A stretch of DNA of 64,000 nt from Pseudoneurospora amorphoporcata (taxonomy: Eukaryota > Ascomycota > Sordariomycetes > Sordariales > Sordariaceae): positions 163,878 through 227,877 of the forward strand of contig MU859099.1 of the NCBI GenBank assembly GCA_033297205.1, written 5' to 3'. The notes under the pieces are model-generated. The model did not search any database. It saw only the letters and a program-made list of their open reading frames with translations, and had not been told where the DNA came from. The stretch's first letter is position 1; each line of letters begins with the position of its first letter. Made by a program: the position numbers and the translations under genes. Shown here piece by piece: positions 44,780-55,301 of the stretch.

Positions 44780-45885
44780 CTATTGCTCCTCCCCTTGCTG
44801 TCCCTGTTGTTGTGACTGCCGTTTCCTATGCTTCTTGGTTTTCCCATGACGGTCAAAATCCCGCTTGACGTCGGTAGAAAAGCGGCAGGGGTGGCAGGTG
44901 TACCGGCGGGAGGCATGGTGGTCGTACGAGACTCTATAAATCCGTTCTCCGTTACCTTTCCTGTTCCCGCCTTTACTTGCGTTTGCACTTGTCTCTTGCT
45001 CGGAAAGGTCTGAAGCAGGGGTGGCGTGATTGGAGTAGGACTCAGCATGGTAGTGGTGGCCGTAGCTGTGATCATCATCGATTACCGTCGTGGGGGTGGT
45101 AGTCGTGATGATGGGTCCCGTGGGTGTTAGAGGCGGCACGGCCGGGGTCAGCAGAGGTATGTTGCTCTGCATCGTGCTCGTTGGTATTGTCGGAGCCCGG
45201 CCGAGGTCAAGGTTGAGGCCGAGGCCAAAGTCCGGGGCTTGCGCATGGACATGGGCATGGCCGTAAATGGGGGTATCGACGGGTATGGAAAAATGCATTC
45301 CATGGATGGCATGGGCATTGCTGTTGTTGAACAAGCTGCCCATGGGTGGCAATATCGTGGAATGCTGGGTGCTGTTGTTGTTGTTATCGAGATTCATGGC
45401 ATTGAACCCTGGCTCTTGATATCTGCCATACATCATGCCGGTATTCCGCACGCTTTCCAAGCCCTCCATGTAGTTGCCTCCCGGAAACGAGCTATTAGGG
45501 AACCGCCCGTAATCCGACCCTCCGGGTACCGACGGCCCCGGGTCTGGAAAGATAATATCCGGATACACCCCCATGGAAGACATTCCGAGTTCCTGACCGG
45601 CGTACTGGAGACATGTTAGCGGCTGTGGATTCGGTGTCTTCCTGAAATTAGGTAGACGGGAGACGAAGGGGTCCGGTGAGGTGATTTATCTGTGGTTTTG
45701 GGACGTACATGGCTGGTAGAATATAGCGCTTGACCGGCGTGTCCGGGCTCATGTTGCGTGTAGGGAACTATTACCTGCTCCATGCCGTAAACATCGGGGC
45801 TGTCCGTTTCAACATTGGACATGGACCCGGAAATATCATGGTCGTTCATGGGGAAATAGCTTATCGACGACCAGTTGGGCTCCAT
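44780..45885 (-). CDS. C2H2 family member with a single finger
   Basis: CDS complement(join(44780..45604,45709..45885)), 333 aa. ATG at 45885 begins MEPNWSSISYFPM; the intron is phase 0 with a CTAAC branch ten bases from the acceptor. Exon 2 opens YAGQELGM, comparable to YPGDHDG in the 51.8-kb gene. Residues 60-270 are Asn/Thr/Pro/His-rich and low complexity. The only finger is C296-x2-C299-x12-H312-x5-H318 with VKRDFDRHGKTKKH, corresponding to finger 1 of the relatives. The protein then ends in a Lys/Arg and Gln-rich tail where finger 2 would be. Convergent with the 41.8-kb gene. Confidence 0.62.
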
Positions 45886-48800
45886 TGCGTATTCTCCAGA
45901 GACCGATGCTTCTGGTACTTGGCGAGCGAAGCGTTCTCGAGTGAGCGTAGGTGGGATATCGAGAGGTTGAGATGTGGGAAGTGGCAGAAGATGCGGCCCC
46001 CTTGGTGTCTTATGCTCGATGCCATGGCCCTGGGTAGCTGGGCAGAAAGCTGGAGTTGGCTAGCGACGCCATCTTGGGTATTGATACAGGCGGTCGTCTA
46101 GACGTCTACGTCGATGCTCGAAAAGCCTTGGGCCACGAATGGAAACTGGAAGATGGAACAGGCGGTGATAATCTGATTCGCTGGCGACGAGGCTTACTCG
46201 GCCGACATCATCGGGAGTCTTTCTTCATTGCGCGCTACCTTGGAGCGCTGTTGCCGGCCGACTTTTTGAACCGGAGAGTTCGGATTGCAAGGCTGGAAGA
46301 CTGTTAAAAGGCGTAAAAGGATGAATTGAGGAAGAGAATGGAACCACGAGGCGCATGGGAAAGTTCTCCAGAAGTGGAATTTGAGGTCGACCCTGCCAGT
46401 CAACTAACTAAAAGCAGTTGCCAGTGTCTGTTAGCAGGTACCTTGCGAAAGGGCTGTTCTGAACGTGAGGAGAATAGTTGCGGGTTAACATGCATGAGGG
46501 GGTTTTGGCGGCTCGGCGGTCGCGGGGTTGACCGTACAGAGCCAAGTCGATTGTGTGGGTCCTGTTAGTGCCAAACTTTACACGTATGCTTGCAGGTGTG
46601 CCTATAAGCGCCGTGCCCAACAGATCGCCAATGACACGGGAGGCCGTCCGTCTGCCGGACCGATGTCGTCAAAGAACACAAACGGTAGAGAAGCATGCAC
46701 AACTTACAGGCTATTCAGCCTCAGATGAGGCTATCTCAGCCCTAGAGAGTGTTTCAATTCCGTCGACCATGTGTCTATGGTCAGTTTCTCCAAAAATAGT
46801 ATAGTCTGTGACTGGAAAAACGATACACGTGATCGCTCAAAATGGGGGATCAGAAAACTAAGTACTGGGTACCAAAAAGTGTGATGTATTGTATGAATCT
46901 CCCTAGACTGTTGGCTGTGGGGCAAGCCCTTTATGTGGGCCGAGAAGTCACGTGCCCAGCAGTTTCCACAACGTCGTCACCTTTCCGGTACCTTACTTTC
47001 CGCCACGTCTCCAGCCTGGCGCAGTGTTTCAGATGAGGTGATGCCACACGTGAGATCGCACACAACACCAATCACATGGCTTGGCACTCGGGTTATGGTC
47101 GGACGAACGCTTTATTTCAACGTCCGAACCGCATTGGGTCGGCATGTGGTGACTCGTGCATTCAGACATGAAGCAGTGGAATGGCGATTTCATAACCGGG
47201 CGTCTGAGGAATGCGAAGCATTGCATTGCATCGATTGAAGGTAGGTCCCCAGATGTTGAAGTTGTCAAGTCTAACTTGCTTCAAGGTCCGTTGGGTAGCT
47301 ACGTGACGGTGAGGGTTGATGCTCAGGTGCCCAACCAGTCCACCCAGTACACTACCTTGTGTAATCAATGCCGGGACGTCCGTATACATCTCTTGTACCC
47401 ACGTCAAAGTCAAGCCCATGAGGTTCAAATCAAACTTTATACTGACATCCATAGAATCCCCGAGACCTTTAACATACTAAATCGACATACAATCTAACCC
47501 TGGTTTGTTTGTTAGTTTAATACACAAAATGCCCGTCTCCACACTTGAGCCAGTTAAAGTGGAAAAGCATTCAGATTTCGAGCGGACGGGTGCCGTCGGA
47601 GGGGATTGCTCTCATATCTTCCACCCCATGGCCGAAGAACCAAACTAACAAACAAACTAGTATTGAATTGTATATGCGCTGTTCCCGAAAACGTAAAGAC
47701 TCAGGGGTAAGTACTGTGTACTGTGCAGGGGTACGTACCGATACGTACTCATACCGGTCTGAAAACTACCGCAAACCCCCCCTGAGCCAGGGTATGTTTC
47801 AACCCCGGCTGCGGCTGAGCCATGGTCCCAAACACACCGTTGGTTACACCTTGTCCCGAGTACCGAATGCGCCTCTTGTTTCGGATTTTCTCTTATTCTT
47901 TTCAGTTAGCGCACCTATCGGCCATAGCGGGTGGTTAAGGTACCTTACGGAGTGCCTCAGGCCCTGTGGCGGCCTCAACTTCTAACGACCGTCTTGACGT
48001 CGGGTCTTCACGGTATCGCCCAGCACAATGATCGAGTCAAAGAACAATGGACAAGTGGAATAATCGAGGCATTTCTTGCTGTCCAGGCATGTCGGCAAGT
48101 CCGTTGAGGCTCTGCGAATAGGTGATTCTTCACAAGTATGCCATTGAAGTTCACCACAGACCATAGGTAAAGATGCCGTGAGAGCCTCACTGCACCTGTT
48201 GAAAGGCATCATACAAAGTGACGATGAACGCCAACGTCTAGACATTTCAGTCAAAGCCATCCAACATCATTTCAATTGGTTGACATAACTGTTTCGACGT
48301 TTCGTTACTGGATCACCATCTTCGTTTAGACTAAAACGCATTACCGAAGCAGCCGCACCGGGTACCTGCTCCATTGCGGGTCCACCCAAACAGCCAGGCA
48401 ACTTTGTGGGCATAACATTTTGCCAACTCATCTTCAGCCCCTACCCAGCTGAACGTCAACGTAACAATGGCAGCTTACAACGCTGATTTGTCAATGGCAA
48501 CGGGGGATCTACTAATCTAGAGCCATAAATAACGTGGACTGCCAGATCGTCAATCCATCCTTTGTTATTGACTTTCCTCCTTCTCCATTTCCGATTTCCG
48601 TCCAACTTCCCGGTCCGTCAAGATGGAATGATTGTCCGTCGTCCAAACAGCGGGTCGCGAAGTCGGCTAACAGGTCTGATATAGACCGACTCACACCAAC
48701 GATTCGCGAGACCGCGACTATAGGACACGTGCAAGGCATCTTCCACCATAATCCCAAGGGGTGACTCGGATCAAGTGACCACCACACGCATCCCACGTCC

Positions 48801-48904
48801 CCCAAATCCATGCATATACTCACATCTTCATACCATCCACGCTACATCGCCCTTCCCTTCTTGCTTACCACCGTCAACCTCCTCCGTCATACTCCTCACT
48901 TATC
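45886..48904. other. Intergenic, no supported gene
   Basis: 3 kb with scattered short ORFs (for example 46056-46307 +) lacking motifs. A ~35-bp segment near 47504 (tttgttagtttaatacac..cccgtctccac) recurs imperfectly near 60976. Confidence 0.45.
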
Positions 48905-49192
48905 ATGGCCTCTCGCTTCTTACCTCGCCGTATGAAATGTGACATTTGCGAATGCCGCAGGAATCCTTCTAGAAATCCACCATCTGGCTTTCACCCAAAT
49001 CCGACCCAAAACCTCACTCGCCCGAGGATGAAGCGTCCGATTAACTTGCACTACTCCATTATTTCAAATCTTCGGTCTCACCACTACTCCCATCTTGTAT
49101 CGAGACCAAAAAGGAAGTGCAAAGAAGGGAACTTAAAGCTTTTTCCTAACATGTACGCTTATTCCAAGGTCGAATCACGTCTTTTCTGCTAA
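48905..49192 (+). CDS. Hypothetical 95-aa Cys/Arg-rich ORF (weak)
   Basis: Begins MASRFLPRRMKCDICECRR after a CT-rich leader with a TATA-like tract about 90 bp upstream, which is why I list it. It contains CDIC-E-C near the start but no His partners for a complete zinc finger. Basic overall. It could be a decayed family member or chance. Confidence 0.28.
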   Translation: MASRFLPRRMKCDICECRRNPSRNPPSGFHPNPTQNLTRPRMKRPINLHYSIISNLRSHHYSHLVSRPKRKCKEGNLKLFPNMYAYSKVESRLFC

Positions 49193-49383
49193 TTGGGTGC
49201 AATTGTCTCTGTCTCTCTCCAAAAACCCATCGGTAACCATAACGGATGCCAACCCCACCTTCCCAATACAATCCAGATGCAACGATGGAACTTTATCTCC
49301 ACTTGGTCGTTTTTGGCCGCAAAACTCAGAGATTAGTTAGTGCACTATCTACTCAGCCCACTGGATTTACTCGCTGACAATGA

Positions 49384-49891
49384 GGGTGTGATCCGTTTGA
49401 AAATTTTAGGTGCTCACCGGTGTAAAAAGGTACTTTTGGGTGAGCAAGTCGTATAGACCACTGCTCACTAGATCTACGGCTTGGCGCCCCAGACCGCCTG
49501 TCAATCTCGTGAAATGGACGGGAATGTGGGTGAACATCGTAATCCCTTTATCGATAGTGGTGCAGTACTGAAAACCTGGCAGTGCTGTGGCCGCTGTATA
49601 AACCGGGCTCTAGAAGGGGGTAGCGAGTTTTGTATCGAAATTTTTCGAAAATTATACGATTTTGTAGAGTGCTGTGAATAACCCTCTAGAGGTATAACCA
49701 GGTGAGCAAGTCGTTTTGCGCTCTGGTTGGCTGGAAGGTTAAACAGCGGGGATTTTGCGTGCAGCAAGACGTGTATCGGGTGAGAATAGGTAAGAAAAGG
49801 CATATTCCTGTCCAGAAAATACGGGATCACGATTCTCACCAAGCTGCTCACCCGGGTGAGCAACGTAAAAAAAATCAAACGGATCACACCC
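49384..49891. mobile_element. 508-bp MITE with terminal inverted repeats
   Basis: The left end GGGTGTGATCCGTTTGA (49384-49400) is exactly the reverse complement of the right end (49875-49891). After an A/T stretch both arms share GCTCACC, giving about 37-bp imperfect TIRs. Flanks show TGA on each side (49381-49383 and 49892-49894), a possible 3-bp target-site duplication. The GGG-initial TIR and 3-bp TSD suggest a PIF/Harbinger-type element, but this is inference. Internal ORFs are random, so it is non-autonomous. The motif GTGAGCAAGTCGT occurs twice inside (about 49441 and 49702), and GCTCACCCGGGTGAGC at 49846-49861 is a perfect palindrome. Confidence 0.7.
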
Positions 49892-51822
49892 TGAATGGAC
49901 TTTGTCCATCGTTGCTGTTGTCATGTTTTCGGTTGTCATCTTGTGGACACCTTGCTTGGTGTTACTTGAGCGGCAGGAATGCGTGTGGTGAGATTGACGA
50001 TTTTGATCATTGTGGTGATTGGTGAAATACTTGGTAGAAGGGCAGCACCTATCACGGGGCAAGGGCACCGTTGGGTCTGAGGTACGATATCTGTTGTTGT
50101 ACGAAGAGAGCAAGAAGGAGGTGTGCGCAGCCAGGGCATGATATAGGGCCTGAGTATGGCCCACCCTAGGGTGGGTCTACTCAAGCCTCAATGCCCTGGG
50201 CTGAGCCCAGTGCCATAGCAATGGCTGTGCATATAGCAGGGCATTGGTCAATGGCACACAAGGCACAGGGCATGTGATCTAGCCCTGTGACAGCACCAGC
50301 AGGCCAGCCAGCCGCTGTTCAGTCATATCGGGACAACCTGAAGTTCAGGAAAAAAGGTGCGGAGAGAGGTAGAGATGGAGGTACCGATAGGGCGACTGGC
50401 TTAGGAAGATGTTCACCGCGTCCTACGCCTGGTGGTTGGCAAATCGGGAAAGTGGGAGCCCGCCAACCTAGGAATGCAACTGAACAGGCCCCAAAAATAC
50501 GGGCTGAAATTGAACCAACCTCAACTTTGCTATCATGATGCGCTTCTTGTACCTCCCGTTAAGATGGAAGACAAGCATGAGCTACCACTTTCGCAGGGCT
50601 CAAAGTACCTTCCGGTATACATCGTTAAAGTTCCACTAGTGACTTCTCTTTCTCCCTAAATGTGCTGCTTCGTTTCGGTGAGGTTTAACGACTCAAAGAC
50701 ACCCACTCGGGGCAGGCTTTTTGCCTGAGGTTGGGCAGTTGTTGCAGCTGTGGTTGCAATGATGAAAAGAAGGTTAATGGCTTAATGCACAGAACGACAC
50801 AGTTTACATCGCTAGGAACCAATCAAATTCGTCATGGCGTCGCGATGGAAACTAGGTAACCACTCACATGGCCACCACGGGACGCCTCTTCTAACCACTG
50901 CGACTGCGGGGTGAACACGCTTTCATGAAGGACGTCGGCTGGTTTGAACGCTTCGACCCTGCGCTAGGGTAGCACACCAACAGGGCAGCACACAGCCTTG
51001 TGTCAGGACCGACCCCCATCTGGTCCGTGCCTGTTGGAACCAACCCCTCACTGGGTTTGTGATGGATGCTGCAAAAGGCGACAACGAAAAAAGGGTTGAT
51101 TGGCCTGGAAGGCGTGCAGGTGAATGTGCAAGGGCCAGTGACGGGAATGGCAGCCCAGGGTACGGACTTCTAACATTTTGCACTTTGCACCCCTACAGTA
51201 GAGGGGTGGTCTTGGCACAAAGTGATCGGGACATATCCAATCCTAATGGTTCGGCGGAGTCTCTGTCACAGCCAGTCAGCAGTCACAATGGAAGTTCCCG
51301 TCCCCGCCACTCGTCCAGATAAAATGTGGGTCTCCGCGACGGGAACAAAGACCCCCTGCCGGTGACGACAGAGCCCGGGAGTCCCACTACCGCAGAACTG
51401 GAAATAGTGTAACAGGACCCCCGGCTAGAATCATCAGCCCTGGGTGGGGCCGGTCTATGCACGTCTGAATCTGAGACTAGGGCGGAGGAAGATGCCGTTG
51501 ATTGCGGCGCCACACCATATGATCTTTTTCGGCAACCTTTCGCCAAAAGCTTCAATGTATTGGATCATCTCCAGGTTGTCCAGGTTGGCTATCCAGTAGC
51601 GGACAACGTTTAAGACTTGTCCACCAAAGCCTCACGAGTTCAGTAGAATGATGACCGGTGGTTTGGCCTCCCATGCAAGGGCGTGTCTGTCTGGAGTATT
51701 AATATGAGTACAGAACATGTCACCTTCCTTGACTTATCGTTTGATATCACCTATCAGTTCCAGCCTTTTCTCCACAAGGTACCCAGCCCGGCAAATCTTC
51801 CCACGCATTCACCAACTACCCA
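49892..51822. other. Intergenic with palindrome
   Basis: It contains the perfect palindrome CCCACCCTAGGGTGGG at 50160-50175 followed by repeated GCCCTG/CAGGGC hairpins to about 50290. No convincing gene. Confidence 0.5.
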
Positions 51823-52575
51823 ATGGACTTTCTCGCTTCCTTTCAAGGGCATTGCCCACTTCACTTCCCTGTCAATGCCAATGGTATGGCCTCCTTCGGC
51901 AATGACGGTGATCAGATCCATTGGGATGGTCTTGACCTGGAACAGGCTGCCGACCCGTTCGTCTGTCTCTGTCCCGAGGCATATGGTTTCTCCCTGCCTG
52001 TCCGTGTGCCCCTCTCCTACCTCTCATTCATGTATCAACCCATCCGAAACCGGCAAATCATGTTGAGGATGCACCTGTTAACTCTCATCATTGTGTCCTA
52101 GTACCCCGGCGACCATGATGGCGACTCAGAGAACGCCGGCGGACTGGTCCAGGCGGGGTATTCCGCTGGAAACAACATGACGGCCGTTGGGCAGTCGCTC
52201 GCCCACAAAGTGCCAGCTCCTGGGACGATTTCCAATAACGCAAATTTCCCCAAAAGTCAGGAAGCCTTTGGCTCAGCCTCTGCCGAGCCGACCGGATCCC
52301 AGACTCCCTGTACCAAGGTCTACACCTGCGACTACTGTGGTTCCGTCTCGGCTAAGACGCCCCGAGACTTCAGTCGCCACTTGGCTACCAAGAAGCATCG
52401 CAAGAACGCCATCAGCGGCATCAGGAATGGCCGGAAGGAAGCTGTGATGTCGCCGGCGAATCCTAGCACGGGATTCCGCTGCCCAGTCCCGCCCTGTGAC
52501 AAGGTGATCCAGCGCAAGGACAATCTATGGAGGCACATTGCCAAAATGCATGAGATCTCGGATCGTGGGGCGTGA
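51823..52575 (+). CDS. C2H2 zinc-finger protein, two C-terminal fingers
   Basis: CDS join(51823..51960,52102..52575), 203 aa; the acceptor (TGTCCTAG) is firm, the donor (GTCTGT, phase 0) less so. Exon 1 (46 codons, MDFLASFQGH) contains FPVNANGMASFGNDGDQ, comparable to FPVPHRINPDGSVTFFDQ of the 59-kb gene. Exon 2 starts YPGDHDGDSENAGG. Finger 1 is C122-x2-C125-x13-H139-x5-H145 (PRDFSRHLATKKHRK); finger 2 is C173-x4-C178-x12-H191-x4-H196 (QRKDNLWRHIAKMH). All ligands are intact and the spacing is the most classical of the family. Likely nuclear and nucleic-acid-binding by family; target unknown. Confidence 0.66.
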
Positions 52576-54887
52576 TGGGGTGTTGCAAGGGTTGAAGGAG
52601 TCTAAGGTTGGCGGAAACTGTTTTCGTTGTTAGCGAGGTACTTGAGAGAGTTACGGACTCATGGGTGACTGTTTGATAGATAATAAAGAGGGACAATCTC
52701 CAGAAAGAACTCTAGATGATAGGTAGAGCCGTGAGATTGCTCAATGTAGTGGAAGCTTCCTGCTTCCCATTGTGTTGGTTAATAGTTCAGTGGTCTCAAG
52801 TCCGCCGAGCACCGTGGTACTTACGGTGACCATGTCGAAGAGCCACGCACCCAAGGAATACGCTCGGGAAATCTTTTGACTGGGAATCGAACAATGGAAC
52901 GGCATTACTTTCTTCGATCCTGTATATCTCTTTCAAATGTTGGACTGACAAGCGTCCGAGGTGAGTATCGAGGACGGGGTCTTTGGCCTTTGCTCACCTT
53001 GCGAGCTTGACAAGACCGCCAAGTCTTTGTGGAACCTAGTGCACTAACAATTTTACCGGCCACCGACCGGATTCGAAAAGCGAAACTCTCCAAGATCGAT
53101 GACACCGAGATGGATTATGTGCCGCGCTTTCGAAAGGCAGTTTCTTCAACCGATGAAAGATGTCAAGTCGACCTTTGACTTTTCTCACCCGCTCATCTGG
53201 TGGGCGAGATCGTCCGTCGATGAGATCCACGCTTACCAAGGCGTTGGGCTGTGCAGAATTGTCGGGTAACGTAGGGGGAGCCACGTACATACAGCGCAAA
53301 ACCGATGGGCGGAGGAGGTGCGAATAACCTCACAAGCTGGCCCGGTGAACACGGCACGGGATGTGTGAAATTGGTGAGAGGTCGATCAAGGCTCGGCGCG
53401 GAAAAGTTTGTGACTCGGTGGACGGTGAGTGGCCCAAACTGTTGGAGAACTCCAGTGACGCTGGTACCGACACGTGGGGGACCGGGATGAAAGGTCAATG
53501 AAAATCAGGGGGCGGGGAAGAAGTCTGGACGAGGTTTGGTGCTGAGGAGTGAGGAGACACAAGAGAAGCGGTCCGTGCTCGCTTTTGTGTTCGGTGATTG
53601 TGATTCCCTTGATTGCCCTGGGATGCCGTGCTCGTCATCGTTTCACCATTCATTTCCCCATGTCTCGCCTGTTGATAAGCATTGGTCTTGCATGGTTCTA
53701 TCGTCGCAGAACACATTCTGGAAGACAAGGGTTTGGCGGGAATTCCACGGCTTCCGTTGGTGTTTCCTTGTGCGGCGGCGTGGTTAATTGCTCGTAATCC
53801 AATTCATCACTCACAGCCTCACAGGTGACGCGCATCCCACTCTGCTGGCGCTGTTGATCGTCTACATCATTAGCTCCTTTACTCGGGGTGATGCAGAGAT
53901 TTTGGCCGACCGCATGGGCATTGAATGGGTTCCGCGGCGGGCGCAACACACCGCATGGCGGCGGACAATGGCTTTGTTGTCTCATGATAGTAATTTCGAT
54001 ATCGCAGAAAGACCGCGATCCAGTGCGTGGCCCAGGTTCATCCCAAGAATCGAAACGGCATCTCAAACTTGGGAAAATCCACCCTGAACCCGTGTTTTGT
54101 GTTTTGTAAAAAGATTGGATTGGATGGCTGAGGCAATTGATCCATGCTCCCTTTTGATTAATCGGTGGGGCTGCATGTCATACCTTTGCTTCTTGTGCCT
54201 GGCCCTAAAGCCCATTGACCAATGGAAAGTCCAGAACGTAGCGGAAAAGTGGAACCCGTTTATCAGTTTCGGCGTCGCGACAGAGACTCCATTCCGAAGG
54301 GCAGGTGGTGCGACCTGGAGTGGAGGACTGCTGTGGGCGTGCTGTGGGTGAGCTGTGGGCAGCCACGACAGGGAGCAGTGGCACCATGAGGCCCCGGAGC
54401 AGCTCGTAATGAACTGAACCTTTCTTCTTTTCCATCCTTCTTCAACTCGTCTTCCCCTCTTCCTCTCGTCTTCCTCGCTTCGCCCAACCTCCACCAACCA
54501 CCGCCCGGCTCTCTAGAGGTAGAGATACAAGGAGACCCGATAAAACACTCGTTCTCTACAATAACCTGGGCCATCCCACACACACTCTCTCTCTCCGACC
54601 CAAATCCATCCAAATCCTCTCACCACCAGTCTGTCATTCAAACAAGCCTGCGCTCCCGGCCATTCCGCGCCCACCAACAAGCCCACCCACCCTTTCATCT
54701 CCGACAAGGCAAAATCTTCCTCCACGACATCATCAGTCTTTCACCATCGCATCCAATTCCGAAAACAATTCTCTCTTTTCCACACGACAACGCCGACGCT
54801 TGCGCTTGCGCAATCGCTTAACATTCTCGTCCGCGACACAACGACCAATCCTCTTCCACATCACATCACCATCAGAAATCTATCACA
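52576..54887. other. Intergenic, no supported gene
   Basis: 2.3 kb. The last ~450 bp are CT-rich, as expected of a promoter and leader for the gene at 54888. The flank near 53042-53075 resembles that near 39849-39900. Confidence 0.5.
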
Positions 54888-55301
54888 ATGGGTCTCAGCC
54901 TCTTCGACCGCCTCCAAGCCAAGATCGAGCTCTTCCGTCTTGAGCAGCGCTACACCCGCCGCCGTCATCGTCGCTCCACCTTTGTCTCCAACGCTACCTA
55001 TGTCGATGGCGAGTACGTCTACAACACCCCCAACACCACCGGTTCCTCGGTAAACTCGAGCAAGACCAACACCACCCGAGAGATGCCCTTCTCTCCGGAC
55101 GTTGGCGTCAGCTCTCCCAAGGAAGAAGCACCCGCCAGGAAGGTCTCCAACAGATGGTCCACCGTGCCCGGATTCGCCAGCAGCTCGACACCCTCGACGC
55201 AGCCCAGCATGGAGAGCGTATCGCACCAGCAGCAAAACTCGGAGAGCCGGTACCAGCAGAACTCGTGGGGAAGGAGCTCGAAGCGCGTCAACTTCAACTA
55301 A
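54888..55301 (+). CDS. Conserved-looking small hypothetical protein
   Basis: Single-exon, 137 aa, starting MGLSLFDRLQAKIELFRLEQ and followed by RYTRRRHRRSTF, then YVDGEYVYNTP. The amphipathic N-terminal helix plus Arg-rich segment and YVDGEYVY motif look like a small fungal protein family I have the impression is shared among Sordariomycetes, but I could not check. The rest is Ser/Gln-rich and disordered. It has a long CT-rich leader, a GC-rich CDS and CACAATG context, so it reads like an expressed gene within an otherwise gene-poor stretch. Function unknown. Confidence 0.72.
   Translation: MGLSLFDRLQAKIELFRLEQRYTRRRHRRSTFVSNATYVDGEYVYNTPNTTGSSVNSSKTNTTREMPFSPDVGVSSPKEEAPARKVSNRWSTVPGFASSSTPSTQPSMESVSHQQQNSESRYQQNSWGRSSKRVNFN

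Noticed and set aside
46056..46307. 83-aa ORF starting MASDAILGIDTGG
   Set aside because: Looked briefly like an actin/hexokinase-type phosphate loop, but nothing further fits and there is no conserved continuation.
53888..54109. ESKRHLKLGKIH as a possible finger fossil
   Set aside because: Only the RHL core is similar; no Cys pair or RxDN motif nearby, unlike the 35-kb fossil.
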